A stretch of 64,000 bases of DNA from Iamia sp963728655 (GCA_963728655.1 CAVSLD010000002.1:744001-808000), one strand, 5' to 3'. Positions 53,216 through 62,677 are shown, numbered from the stretch's first letter. The notes: generated from the sequence alone by a model not told the origin. Made by a program: numbers and translations.

Positions 53216-54778
53216 TCAGTCCGAGTCGCCGCGCCGGTAGGCCCGGCCGATGGCGGCCGGGGGGCGCAGGCGCTGCGAGGCGAAGGTGAGCACCAGCAGG
53301 GTGGTGATGTGGGGGAGGAACACGACGATCTCCCCGGGCAGCTCCTCGATGGCCTCGAACCACAGGTAGGCGGCCAGGCCCGAGACGGCCGTCACGATGG
53401 CCGCCCGCCATCGCCGGGTCCACGCCGCCCGGGCGACCAGGAGCACGGTGCCCATGGCCACCACCAGCAGGAGGCTGCGGGTGGTGCCGCCGCTCTGGAG
53501 GCTGAGGGCATCGGTGAAGCCGAACAGCCCGGCCCCGAGGGCCAGCCCGCCGGGACGCCAGTTGCCGAAGATGTTGGCGGCCAGCCCGATGTAGCCGCGG
53601 CCGTTGGTCTGCCCGGCCCGGTACTGGCCGGCGAAGAGGTAGACGAGCGAGACGCCACCGAGGCCGGCCAGCCCGCCCGAGACGACGACGGCCACGACCT
53701 TCATGAGGTACACGTTGATGCCGAGCGACTCGGCCGCGACCGGGTCCTCGCCGCAGGACCGGAGGCGCAGGCCGAACTTGGTGCGCCACAGGAGGAAGGC
53801 GGTGACGGGGAAGGCGAGGACGCCGATGACGGTGATGAGCGAGAGCTCGTCGGTGAGGCCCTCGATGATGCGACCCACCTCGGAGATGAAGAACCGCTGC
53901 TGGTCGTCGAGGTAGGGGGCCAGCTCGATCAGGCTCAGGGCCACCAGCGCCCCGAGCACCGTGAGCACCACCGGCCGGGCCAGGGCCAGCACCGCGGGCG
54001 GCAGCCCGCGCCGCCCGGCCTCGTCGGTCCCGTCCGCGGCCTCGCCGTCGGCCGGCGGGGTCGCGGGCGCGGTCGGTGCGCCGTCGCCGGCGACGACGTC
54101 GGGCTCGGCCCCGGGGTGGAAGAACAGCGCGGCCGCCACCAGGAGGGCGGCCGAGACCACCAGCCAGACCAGCACCGACGTGTCGGTGAGATCGCCGCCC
54201 AGGATGGGGCTGAGGAGGTCGTTGAGCCCGGGGATGCGGATCTCGGCCACGTTGTCGGTGAGCCGGGGCGACTGGTTGGTGGAGTCGAACACCTCCAGGT
54301 TCAGGAACTGGGTGGTGCCGGCGGCGAGGATGTTGATGACCACGCCGGAGACGATGTGGTCGACGCCGAAGCCCACCGTGGCGATGGCGTGGAGCAGGCC
54401 GCCGGCAGCGCCGCCCAGCACGCCGAGGGCCACCCCCCACCAGGGCCCGAGCTCGAGGGCGCCGTAGGCACCCATCCAGGTCCCGAGGATCATCATCCCC
54501 TCGAGGCCGATGTTGATGACGCCGGCCCGCTCGGACCAGAGGCCGCCCAGCCCGGCCAGGGCGATGGGGATGGTGAGCTGCAGGGCCGAGGACCAGGTGT
54601 TGGTGGAGGTCAGCCGGGTCTGGCCCGTGACCTGCTCGGCGATGGTGAGGATGAGGACCAGGACGACGGCGTAGAGGCTGAAGCGGGCCCACGCCGGCAG
54701 GTCGCTGATGGGGTCGCGCCGAGGGCGGTCGGCCCGCTCGAGCGGGGTGACGACGGGATCGGGCTCGACGATGGTCAT
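53216..54778 (-). CDS. nucleoside ABC transporter permease (second)
   Basis: 520 aa from ATG. WSERAGVINIGLEGMMILG near 78 and the later AESLGINVYLMKVVAVVVSGGLAGLGG near 350 are hallmarks of the BMP-family permease (RbsC-like fold, NupQ/YufQ). A low-complexity Ala/Pro/Asp insert (VVAGDGAPTAPATPPADGEA, about 225-255) is unusual and probably cytoplasmic or loop. About ten TM helices. Works with the BMP lipoprotein and ATPase to import nucleosides. Confidence 0.92.
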   Translation of the reverse strand: MTIVEPDPVVTPLERADRPRRDPISDLPAWARFSLYAVVLVLILTIAEQVTGQTRLTSTNTWSSALQLTIPIALAGLGGLWSERAGVINIGLEGMMILGTWMGAYGALELGPWWGVALGVLGGAAGGLLHAIATVGFGVDHIVSGVVINILAAGTTQFLNLEVFDSTNQSPRLTDNVAEIRIPGLNDLLSPILGGDLTDTSVLVWLVVSAALLVAAALFFHPGAEPDVVAGDGAPTAPATPPADGEAADGTDEAGRRGLPPAVLALARPVVLTVLGALVALSLIELAPYLDDQQRFFISEVGRIIEGLTDELSLITVIGVLAFPVTAFLLWRTKFGLRLRSCGEDPVAAESLGINVYLMKVVAVVVSGGLAGLGGVSLVYLFAGQYRAGQTNGRGYIGLAANIFGNWRPGGLALGAGLFGFTDALSLQSGGTTRSLLLVVAMGTVLLVARAAWTRRWRAAIVTAVSGLAAYLWFEAIEELPGEIVVFLPHITTLLVLTFASQRLRPPAAIGRAYRRGDSD

Positions 54779-55935
54779 GCGGGGGCCCCGGTGGGGGCGG
54801 GCTGGTCATCGCGGGCCGGTGGGTCGGGGGGTGGGTCGCCCTCGGTGGCGCGGGCCGTGATGGCCGCCTCCCTGCGCTCGGCCACCCGCTCGACCACCTG
54901 GTAGGCGATCACCACCGACAGCACGGTGATGCCCTGCATGATGGTGGTGATCTCCCGGGGCAGGTCGGCCCGGGACATGGGTGTCTTGGCGATGTCCATG
55001 AACGCCCACAGCAGGGCGCCGAAGGCGATGCCCACGGGGTTGTTGCGCCCCAGCAGGGCGATGGCGATGCCGGTGAAGCCCAGCCCGGCGATGAAGCTCT
55101 CCTCGGTGTAGCGGTAGGGCTCGCTGCCCACGACCGAGGCCAGGCCGACGAGCCCGGCGATGCCGCCGGAGATCGCCATGGCCATCACCGTCATGCGCCG
55201 GGCGTCGACGCCCGACGCCCGGGCCGCCCACGGGTTCTCGCCCGAGGCGCGGAGGTCGAAGCCGAAGCGGCTGCGCCAGACGAGCAGCCAGTAGCCCACG
55301 CCCACCACCGCGGCGAGCAGGACGTAGGCGTTGAGGTGGACCCCGCCCGGGATGGTGCCGGGCACGAGCCAGTCGAGGTCGGGCAGCCGCCCGCCGTTGG
55401 GGATCTTGGCCGTCCGGGTGGCGTAGTCGACGGTGCCGTCGGGTGACTCCTCCTTGAAGTAGCGGGTCAGGAGGAAGGCGGCCAGCCCGAAGGAGATGGC
55501 GTTGAGCATGATCGTGGCGATCACCTCGCTCACGCCCCGGTAGGCCCGCAGGACCCCGGCGATGCCGGCCCACGCCGAGCCGACCAGCACGGCCACGGCC
55601 AGGATGCCGACCAGCCGCAGGTAGCCCGGGAAGGGGAGCGAGAACCCGGCGGCGGCGGCGACCACGCCGGCCAGCCGGTACTGGCCCTCGACGCCGATGT
55701 TGAACAGCTTCATCTTGAAGCCGACGGCGACGGCCACCGCCGACACGTAGTAGGGCCCGGCCCGGTTGATCGTCTTGATGATCTCGTCGAGCTCGGTGGT
55801 CTGGTTGGCCAGCAGGGAGAAGACCTCGCCGGGGGAGTTGCCGCTGACGAGCAGCACCCCGGTCGACACGACCAGGGCCAGGGCGATGGCCAGGGCGGGG
55901 GCGGCCAGGCTGAGCAGCAGGCGGTCGACCTTCAC
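54775..55935 (-). CDS. nucleoside ABC transporter permease (first)
   Basis: 386 aa from GTG (VKVDRLLLSLAAPAL). GFKMKLFNIGVEGQYRLAG near 77 and ENPWAARASGVDARRMTVMAMAISGGIAGL near 235 match the BMP-family permease partner (NupP/YufP). The longer frame upstream runs into the ATPase and was rejected. ATPase stop and this start overlap as GTGA; its own stop overlaps the next permease start as ATGA. C-terminal 30 residues are Pro/Ala-rich. Confidence 0.92.
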   Translation of the reverse strand: MKVDRLLLSLAAPALAIALALVVSTGVLLVSGNSPGEVFSLLANQTTELDEIIKTINRAGPYYVSAVAVAVGFKMKLFNIGVEGQYRLAGVVAAAAGFSLPFPGYLRLVGILAVAVLVGSAWAGIAGVLRAYRGVSEVIATIMLNAISFGLAAFLLTRYFKEESPDGTVDYATRTAKIPNGGRLPDLDWLVPGTIPGGVHLNAYVLLAAVVGVGYWLLVWRSRFGFDLRASGENPWAARASGVDARRMTVMAMAISGGIAGLVGLASVVGSEPYRYTEESFIAGLGFTGIAIALLGRNNPVGIAFGALLWAFMDIAKTPMSRADLPREITTIMQGITVLSVVIAYQVVERVAERREAAITARATEGDPPPDPPARDDQPAPTGAPA

Positions 55936-57599
55936 GGTGCGGTGGCCCCGTCGTCGTCGGCGGTCGTGCGGGTGGCGGCGTGGTCGGCGGCCGCGGCCGC
56001 GGCGACCGCGCCCTCGACGTCGAGGTCGCCCCCGTCCGGGTCGGTGCCGGTCATGTAGCAGCCGAGGTCGTCGAGGGTGGTGCCCGCGGGGTCGAGTCGG
56101 GCCACCATGCGCCCGCCGTAGAGCACGATGAGGGTGTCGGACAGGCCGATGAGCTCGTCGAGGTCGGCCGAGATCAGCAGCACCGCGAGCCCGGCGTCGC
56201 GGGCGGCGCGCAGCTCGGCCCAGATGGCGGCCTGGGCACCCACGTCGACGCCCCGGGTGGGGTGGGCCGCGATGAGGACGCGGGGGTCGGCGGTGAGCTC
56301 GCGGCCCATGATCAGCTTCTGCTGGTTGCCCCCGGAGAGGGCCCCGGCCCGCACGTCGGTGCCGGGGGTGCGCACGCCGTAGGTGGCGATGATCTCCTCG
56401 GTCCGGGTGCGGGCGCCGGCCCGGTCCATGAAGCGGCCCTTGGCGAACGGGGCCCGGGTCTGCTGGCCCAGGGCCGTGTTCTCCCACAGCGGGGCGTCGA
56501 GGAGCAGGCCGTCGCGCTGGCGGTCCTCGGGCACGCAGGCGATGCCCCGCTCGCGGCGCTGCCGGGTCGTCCAGGCCGAGATGTCCTCACCGCCCACGTG
56601 CACGGAGCCGGCGGCGAGGTCGGACAGGCCCATGACCGCACCGAGCAGCTCGGTCTGGCCGTTGCCCTCCACGCCGGCCACCCCCACGATCTCGCCCTGG
56701 CGGATGTCGAGGTCGATGCCGTCGAGCAGGGGCCGGTCGCCCGGGCCGGCGACGGTGACGTCGCGGAGCGAGATCTCGACCTGGTCGCGGATGGTGGTGT
56801 CGCGGGGCTCGGGGGTGGGCAGCTCGTGGCCGACCATGAGGTTGGCCAGGTCGCGGGCGGTGACCTCGGCCGGCGCGACGGTGGTGACCGTGGTGCCGGA
56901 GCGGATGACGGTGATGGCGTCGGCGACCGACAGCACCTCGTCGAGCTTGTGGGAGATGAACAGGACGGTGAGGCCCTCGCGCCGCAGCTCGCGGAGGTTG
57001 CGGAACAGCTCGTCGACCTCCTGGGGCACCAGCACGGCGGTGGGCTCGTCGAGGATCAGCACCCTGGCGCCGCGGTAGAGCACCTTCAGGATCTCGACCC
57101 GCTGGCGGTCGCCGACGCCGAGGCCCTCGACCAGCACGTCGGGGTCGACGGACAGGCCGTAGGCCCGGCCCAGCTCGCGGATGCGGCGGCGGGCGCTGCG
57201 GGTGCCGAGCAGCACCGGGATCGGCGGCTCGGCCCCGAGCACGATGTTCTCGAGGACGGTGAGGTTGTCGGCCAGCATGAAGTGCTGGTGCACCATGCCG
57301 ATGCCGGCCTTGATGGCGTCGGTCGGGCGGCGCAGGTGCACTGTCGCGCCGTCGACGGTGATGGTGCCCTCGTCGGGCTTCTGCATCCCGTAGAGGATCT
57401 TCATCAGGGTGGACTTGCCCGCGCCGTTCTCCCCGACGACGGCGTGGATGGTGCCGGCCTCGACCCGGAGGTGGACGTCGCGGTTGGCCACGACCCCGGG
57501 GAAGCGCTTGGTGATGCCGGTCAGCTCGACCGCGGCCGGCGCGGCGCCGGGCGCGGTCCCAGCCGGTGCGGTGTCACCGGCGGTGGGGGATGGGGCCAA
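55932..57599 (-). CDS. nucleoside ABC transporter ATPase (two NBDs)
   Basis: 555 aa from TTG; a GGGAGG site lies about 9 nt upstream and no in-frame ATG or GTG competes. First NBD: Walker A VVGENGAGKSTLM near 55, signature LGVGDRQRVEILK, Walker B VLILDEPTA. Second NBD: core GVEGNGQTELLGAVMGL, signature LSGGNQQKLIMG, and Walker B segment VLIAAHPTRG, in which the usual acidic position is Ala-His, as in other BMP/RbsA ATPases. Energises the two permeases. Separated from the BMP gene by a strong hairpin. Confidence 0.93.
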   Translation of the reverse strand: MAPSPTAGDTAPAGTAPGAAPAAVELTGITKRFPGVVANRDVHLRVEAGTIHAVVGENGAGKSTLMKILYGMQKPDEGTITVDGATVHLRRPTDAIKAGIGMVHQHFMLADNLTVLENIVLGAEPPIPVLLGTRSARRRIRELGRAYGLSVDPDVLVEGLGVGDRQRVEILKVLYRGARVLILDEPTAVLVPQEVDELFRNLRELRREGLTVLFISHKLDEVLSVADAITVIRSGTTVTTVAPAEVTARDLANLMVGHELPTPEPRDTTIRDQVEISLRDVTVAGPGDRPLLDGIDLDIRQGEIVGVAGVEGNGQTELLGAVMGLSDLAAGSVHVGGEDISAWTTRQRRERGIACVPEDRQRDGLLLDAPLWENTALGQQTRAPFAKGRFMDRAGARTRTEEIIATYGVRTPGTDVRAGALSGGNQQKLIMGRELTADPRVLIAAHPTRGVDVGAQAAIWAELRAARDAGLAVLLISADLDELIGLSDTLIVLYGGRMVARLDPAGTTLDDLGCYMTGTDPDGGDLDVEGAVAAAAAADHAATRTTADDDGATAP

Positions 57600-57623
57600 G
57601 GGGGGAGCCTCCTGGGAGCGGGA

Positions 57624-57651
57624 GGGGCCCGGGACCGAGGTCCCGGGCCCC
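57624..57651 (-). terminator. intercistronic hairpin between BMP gene and ATPase gene
   Basis: Perfect 13-bp arms GGGGCCCGGGACC / GGTCCCGGGCCCC with a 2-nt loop. Lies 40 nt past the BMP stop and 24 nt before the ATPase TTG. Likely partial terminator or RNA-stabilising structure that lets the binding protein be made in excess. Confidence 0.7.
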
Positions 57652-57691
57652 CCGCGCGTCGGGTGGTGGCCTCACGGGGAGGCCGATGGGG

Positions 57692-58828
57692 TCAGGGTGC
57701 GGTGGGCACCTCGATGTCCCCACTGATGATCTGGTCCCTGAGGTCGTTGATCTGGTCCTCGACGTCGTCGAGCTGGCCCCCGTCGAGGGCGTAGTCGATG
57801 CCGTCGTTCTCCAGGTCGAACACCTCGGACCCGGCCGCGAGCTCGTCGTTGATGAGCTCCTGGATCGCCGTGTACACGGCCACGTCGACCCGCTTCAGCA
57901 TCGACGTGAGGATGCAGGGCTGGGTCTCCTCGGGGACCTGCTGGTACTGGTCGGAGTCGACGCCGATCGCCAGGCGGTCCTCGGCGGTGGCCGACTCGAA
58001 CAGGCCGCCACCGGAGCCGCCGGCGGCGTGGTACACGACGTCGATGTCGTCGGCGTACATGCCGTCGGCGATGGTCTTGGCCGACGCCGGGTCGGCGAAG
58101 CCGTCGAAGTCGGGCGGCTCGGTGATGTAGTTCACCTGCACCTCGGCGTCCGGGTTGATCTGGGCCACGCCGGCCTCGAAGCCGGCCTGGAACTTCTGGA
58201 TCAGCTCGGTGTTCACGCCGCCGATGAAGCCGATCTTGCCGGTGCCGCTCTTGAGGGCGGCGGCCGCGCCGACCAGGAACGAGCCCTGCTCCTCGGCGAA
58301 GACCAGCGAGGTGACGTTGTCGGCCTCGAAGGAGGCGTCGTCGATGATGGCGAACTTCACGTCCGGGAACTCGGCCGCGAGGGGCTCCATCGACTCGGCG
58401 AAGAGGAAGCCGACGCCGATCACGAGGTCGTAGTCGTCCTCGGCCAGCGAGCGGAGCAGGTCGCCGCGGTTGGAGCCGTCGTCGTTGGGCTCGAGGACCT
58501 GGGTCTCGACGCCGAAGTCCTCCTCGGCCGCGATGAGGCCGTTGTTGGCGGCCTCGTTGAACGAGTCGTCGTCCTTGCCGCCGATGTCGAGGACCATGCC
58601 GATGCGCAGGCCCGAGCCGTCGGCCTCCTCGCCGCCGACCGCGTCGGACGAGGGCTCCTGGCCGGGCTCGCCCTGGCAGGTGGCCGCACCACCCTCGGCG
58701 CTGCCCTCGGTGGTCTCGGAACCACCTCCGGACGAGGTGTCGTCGCCGTCGTCGGTGCTGCAGGCCGCGACCAGCAGCCCCAGGACTGCGACGAGGGCCG
58801 CCAGGCGGAACCATCTGCGTAGGCGCAC
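57692..58828 (-). CDS. BMP-family nucleoside-binding lipoprotein
   Basis: 378 aa from GTG (VRLRRWFRLAALVAVL), with GGAG 8 nt upstream. Lipobox LVAACS near residue 21, then a Ser/Gly/Glu linker. The binding fold shows RIGMVLDIGGKDDDSFNEAANNG near 72, KIGFIGGVNTELIQKF near 195 and VVYHAAGGSGGGLFES near 255. Delivers nucleosides to the permeases at the outer membrane face. A -10-like TAGGGT at 58,902-58,907 leaves a leader of about 70 nt, unlike the leaderless genes. Confidence 0.94.
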   Translation of the reverse strand: MRLRRWFRLAALVAVLGLLVAACSTDDGDDTSSGGGSETTEGSAEGGAATCQGEPGQEPSSDAVGGEEADGSGLRIGMVLDIGGKDDDSFNEAANNGLIAAEEDFGVETQVLEPNDDGSNRGDLLRSLAEDDYDLVIGVGFLFAESMEPLAAEFPDVKFAIIDDASFEADNVTSLVFAEEQGSFLVGAAAALKSGTGKIGFIGGVNTELIQKFQAGFEAGVAQINPDAEVQVNYITEPPDFDGFADPASAKTIADGMYADDIDVVYHAAGGSGGGLFESATAEDRLAIGVDSDQYQQVPEETQPCILTSMLKRVDVAVYTAIQELINDELAAGSEVFDLENDGIDYALDGGQLDDVEDQINDLRDQIISGDIEVPTAP

Positions 58829-58901
58829 TGCGCTGTCTCCTTGTGGTGTCGGGGGCCCCGGCATGGGAGCCGGGGCGGGTCTCCCTCGGCGGGAGGGCCG
58901 C

Positions 58902-58907
58902 ACCCTA
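58902..58907 (-). promoter_or_regulatory. putative -10 box (TAGGGT) of the nucleoside operon
   Basis: On the minus strand TAGGGT lies about 73 nt before the BMP GTG. The leader contains the GGAG ribosome site. Confidence 0.35.
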
Positions 58908-58992
58908 CCCGCGGCCCCGACCGTCGGCCGGAGGGACACGGGACGGTGACCCGGCCGTCACCGGCCCGAAACCCGGGGGGCCCTTCACAGGA

Positions 58993-59015
58993 GCGATAAC
59001 AACCGTTATTATCGC
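58993..59015. promoter_or_regulatory. 23-bp operator palindrome upstream of tetR
   Basis: GCGATAA ... TTATCGC arms with inner AAC/GTT around a central C; 10 of 11 pairs match. Ends 4 bp before the TetR GTG. AT-rich in a GC-rich context, as expected of an autoregulatory TetR operator. Confidence 0.7.
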
Positions 59016-59019
59016 CGTC

Positions 59020-59697
59020 GTGGCCCTCGCTGCCGACGATCTCCCCACCGCCGCCCCCGGCGCACCCAGCGACGACCCTCTGGGCGCCCGCCTGCTCGAG
59101 GCCGCGGCCGAGGTCTTCGCCGAGCGGGGCTACGACCGCGCCGGGGTGGCCGAGATCGCCCGGCGGGCCGGCGTCACCACCGGGGCCATCTACAGCCGCC
59201 ACGCCGGCAAGGCCGAGCTGCTCGTCGCCGCCCTCGAGTGCTCGGCGACCGACGAGCTCGACGACCTCTTCGCCGACCACCGGTTCGAGGGCCGGGCCGA
59301 GGACGTGCTGGCCATCGCCGGCAGCCACCTCGTGCGCCGCTCCGTCGGACCCCGACCGCGGCAGCGCCCTGCTCACCGAGGCCTTCATCGCCGCCCGCCG
59401 CGACCCGGCGGTGGCCGAGCTCATCCGCAGCCACGTGCTGCGACCGCCGCGACCGCCTGCGCGACGTCATCGAGGCGGCCAAGGAGAGCGGCGGCATCGG
59501 TTCCGAGCTCGACACCGAGGCGCTGGCCACCTTCTGCCACGCCCTCGGCTTCGGCTTCCTCCTGCTGGAGGCGGCCGACGTCCCCCTGCCCCAGGCCCCG
59601 CCGTGGGAGCAGCTGATCGCCCACCTCATCGCCGCCCTGGCGACCGACCCGTCCATCGACCTGACCACCCCACCGCACCCCCACCGAGGAGCCCTGA
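59020..59697 (+). CDS. TetR-family regulator, with two or three frameshifts
   Basis: The N-terminus is clear: LLEAAAEVFAERGYDRAGVAEIARRAGVTTGAIYSRHAGKAELL is the TetR HTH (about residues 20-65). The ligand domain then crosses frames: SALLTEAFIAARRDPAVAELIRSHVL after about 59,345, and RDRLRDVIEAAKESGGIGSELDTEALATF after about 59,445. Another shift near the end would give the expected stop TGA at 59,695-59,697 just before the next ATG. Frame losses are one base each, so sequencing error is likely. It probably controls the ferritin-like gene 2 nt downstream and itself. Confidence 0.8.
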
Positions 59698-59699
59698 CC

Positions 59700-60859
59700 A
59701 TGGCCACCACCGACAGCCCCGACCGCGACGCCGAGATCCTCGGCCGTGGCTCGGTCGACGACCTCGAGGCCATCCTCTCGGTGTCCAACACCGAGGTCGA
59801 CGAGGCCATCCACGTCGTCGAGGACAACGCCGACGCCATCTTCACCTGGGACTACGAGAAGGGCGCCCGGCCGCCGCTCGAGAAGCTCTACGAGAAGGCC
59901 AAGCACTCGATGTGGAACGGCACCACCGACCTGCCCTGGGAGACCGAGGTCGACCAGGAGGAGTTCGCCCGCCGCCTCATGGAGATGCGGGTCTCGATGC
60001 GCGCCGACATGGGCATCGACCTCTCCGACACCGTCTTCGCCAGCTGGGGCGAGAAGGAGTGGCTCGACCTCTCCATCGAGAGCCAGAACTGGAGCCTCAG
60101 CCAGTTCATGCACGGCGAGCAGGGCGCCCTGCTGTGCACGGCCAAGATCGTCGAGACGGTGCCGTGGATCGACGCCAAGTACTACGCCGCCACCCAGGTG
60201 ATGGACGAGGCCCGCCACGTCGAGGTCTTCGCCCGGTACCTCGACAGAAGCTGTCGGGCCACTACCCGATCAACGCCCACCTGAAGATGCTGCTCGACGA
60301 CATCATCGCCGACAGCCGCTGGGACATGACCTACCTGGGCATGCAGGTGATGGTCGAGGGCCTGGCCCTGGCCGCCTTCGGCATGGCCCACCAGACCACG
60401 CCGTGCCCCCTGCTCAAGCAGCTGCTCCGCTACGTCATGAGCGACGAGGCCCGCCACGTGGCCTTCGGCGTGCTCAGCCTGAAGGAGTACTACGCCGAGC
60501 TGACCGAGGCCGAGCTGCTCGAGCGCCAGGAGTTCGCCTTCGAGGCCGCGGTGCGCATGCGCGACCGCTTCCTCCAGCAGGAGGTGTGGGAGCGCATGGG
60601 CGTGAGCACCAAGGACGCCTTCAAGGTGTTCAACGTCTCGGCCGAGGAGAAGAACCAGGACCCGTTCCAGCAGCTCCTGTTCTCCAAGATCGTGCCCAAC
60701 TGCAAGAAGCTGGGCCTGCTCGACGCCAACGACGGCTGGCTGCGCAAGCGCTTCGACACCCTCGGGGTGAGCCAGTTCGAGAGCTGGGTCGACACCGGCG
60801 AGGAGTACGAGATGCTCGACGAGGTCACCAAGGACCGCGAGGCGGCCGAGACGGCCTGA
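59700..60859 (+). CDS. ferritin-like diiron protein, with one frameshift
   Basis: About 386 aa if repaired. Four-helix diiron ligands: Glu in MHGEQGALL near residue 140, ExxH in MDEARHVEVF near 170, Glu in VMVEGLALAAF near 225 and ExxH in MSDEARHVAFG near 250, as in ribonucleotide-reductase-R2-like or N-oxygenase families. The frame breaks at CTCGACAGAAGCTGTCGG near 60,245, where one base appears lost (total 3n+2). Function could be an oxidase or oxygenase; not predictable. Likely TetR-controlled. Confidence 0.85.
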
Positions 60860-60870
60860 CCGCCCCGATC

Positions 60871-60894
60871 CCGGCCGTCGCTCCCGACGGCCGG
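60871..60894 (+). terminator. terminator hairpin 1 after the ferritin-like gene
   Basis: Perfect 10-bp arms CCGGCCGTCG / CGACGGCCGG around CTCC, 11 nt after the stop. Confidence 0.65.
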
Positions 60895-60909
60895 TCCCCA
60901 GGGGGAGTG

Positions 60910-60939
60910 GCAGGGGCGGGCCCACGGGCCCGCCCCTGC
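60910..60939 (+). terminator. terminator hairpin 2 after the ferritin-like gene
   Basis: Perfect 14-bp arms GCAGGGGCGGGCCC / GGGCCCGCCCCTGC with a 2-nt centre, 15 nt beyond the first hairpin. Lies between convergent genes, so it can stop both strands. Confidence 0.65.
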
Positions 60940-61093
60940 CGCGTCCGGACCCGGGCGAGCGGGGCGCGGCAGTGGTCCGGAGAGGCATGCGGCCGACCTC
61001 GGAGCCGTCGGCCCGTCGGGCCACCACAGCACCCTCGACGGGCCCCGACCCGAGCGGGGTGATGTCGAGGACGGCGACGGACCAGCGCTCGGG

Positions 61094-61900
61094 TCAGCCC
61101 TGCTGGGCGCGGCCTCGCTCCTGGATGGCCTCGCGGCGGCGGGCCACCTCGCCGGGGTCGAAGGCCTTGCCCTGCCACTCGGCGGCGACCCGGGCCTCAG
61201 TTGGCCCAGGCCTCGGCGCCGGTGCCCTCGGCGCCCTCGGCGTAGGTGCGGAACAGGCGGGTGACCGCGGTGCCGTCGTTGCTGGCCACGTCGCGGGCCA
61301 GCTGCTGGGCGGTGGCCACCAGCTCGTCGTGGGGGACGACCTGGTTGACCAGGCCCCAGGTGAGGGCGGTGGCGGCGTCGACGAAGTTGCCGGTCGCGCT
61401 CATCTGGCGGGCCCGGCGCAGGCCGACCGCCTCGGGCAGCAGGACCGATGAGGCCCCAGCCCGGGCTGGATGCCCACGCGGGCGTGGGTGTCGGCGAAGC
61501 GGGCCCTCTCCGAGGCGACGAGCCAGTCGCAGGCCAGGGCCACCTCGAGGCCGCCGGTGACGGCGGCGCCGTTGACCGCGCCGATGAGCGGCGTGGTGCG
61601 CCCCGCCGGCATCGGGCCCCGTCGGGCCGCGGCCTCGGCGTCGGTCCCGCCCGACGCGCCGCTGTCGCGCAGCGGGCCTCCGTCGCCGGAGCCGACCTCG
61701 CGCAGGTCGAGCCCGGCGCAGAAGGCGGGGTCGGCGCCGGTGAGGACGATGGCCGCGACCGGGGTCGGCGTCGAGCTCGCCGACCGTGCGGGGCAGGGCC
61801 CGCAGCAGCTCGATCGAGAGGGCGTTGCGGGCGTCGGGGCGGTTGAGGGTGACGGTGGCGACGGCGTCGGCCACCTCCACGAGCAGGACGCGTCGGACAT
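61094..61900 (-). CDS. enoyl-CoA hydratase/isomerase, multiply frameshifted
   Basis: Segments from three frames make one crotonase: VEVADAVATVTLNRPDARNALSIELL, then IVLTGADPAFCAGLDLREVG, with the oxyanion and active-site loop LIGAVNGAAVTGGLEVALACDWLVASERARFADTHARVGIQPG. Then LLPEAVGLRRARQMSATGNFVDA and ALTWGLVNQVVPHDEL, ending FDPGEVARRREAIQERGRAQ. About four one-base losses (near 61,888, 61,765, 61,450 and 61,197). The coding potential is otherwise excellent, so error or very recent decay. Hydrates or isomerises enoyl-CoA in beta-oxidation. Confidence 0.8.
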
Positions 61901-61962
61901 GGCGCCGACCCTAGGGGCCCCTCCCGGCCGTCACCATCGACCGCCGCCGGCGCGGCGGCGGG

Positions 61963-62565
61963 TCAGGAGTCGTCGTCGCCGGCGGGGAGGTAGTCGAGCT
62001 TGACGTCACCCAGGCGGACCAGGGTGGAGGCGATCCACCCGCCCATGGCGGCGAAGTGCGAGTCGAGGACGGAGCCGTCGGCCAGCACCTCCTCCTCCAC
62101 GTCGTAGGACCCCTCGTAGGACACCTCGACGGCGTACTCCTCGGGCTCGAGGTCGGCGTCGAAGACCGTCTCGACGGTGGGGCTGGAGCGCTGGAGGGTC
62201 TCGTCGCCGATGGGCGAGGACTCCTCGGGCAGGGTGGCCAGCAGGTCGGCGACCGCCGGGGTGGTGGCCAGGCGCTGCACCCGCATGACGATCTCGATCT
62301 CGATCCGGGGCGGCTCGTCGAGCTCCTCGCCGATGTACCAGGAGCGGTAGGCGGTCTGGGCCCAGGTGGGCCAGTCGAGGGTGATGTCGGCCCGGGTGCG
62401 GGGCGGCGTGCCCTCGCCGGGGAGGCTGTAGGAGGTCTCCCAGGTGAGGTCGCCCAGCAGGACGTCGGCCTGGAACCGCTCCTCGAAGGCCTGGCGCTCC
62501 AGGAAGGCCGACTCCATGGCGTCGCGCAGGGCGCCGATGGCGTCGGTGAAGACGTGGTCGAGCAT
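61963..62565 (-). CDS. hypothetical acidic protein
   Basis: 200 aa, no family recognised. Begins MLDHVFTDAIGALRDAMESAFLER, has QADVLLGDLTWETSYSLPGEG and repeated acidic stretches (EELDEPPRIEIEI, LEPEEYAVEVSYEGSYDVEEEV), and ends LDYLPAGDDDS. No TM or signal peptide. Intact, unlike its neighbours. The pattern of alternating beta-like strands suggests a small beta-rich domain. Confidence 0.7.
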   Translation of the reverse strand: MLDHVFTDAIGALRDAMESAFLERQAFEERFQADVLLGDLTWETSYSLPGEGTPPRTRADITLDWPTWAQTAYRSWYIGEELDEPPRIEIEIVMRVQRLATTPAVADLLATLPEESSPIGDETLQRSSPTVETVFDADLEPEEYAVEVSYEGSYDVEEEVLADGSVLDSHFAAMGGWIASTLVRLGDVKLDYLPAGDDDS

Positions 62566-62677
62566 CAGGGACGCCGGGCGAGGCCGGACCGGTCCGGAGG
62601 GGCGGGGCAGGACGTGCGGGCGCTCACCCCTGCGACCCTAGGCCCGCGACCCGCGGCCCGTGCCTCCGGGCGCAGGC

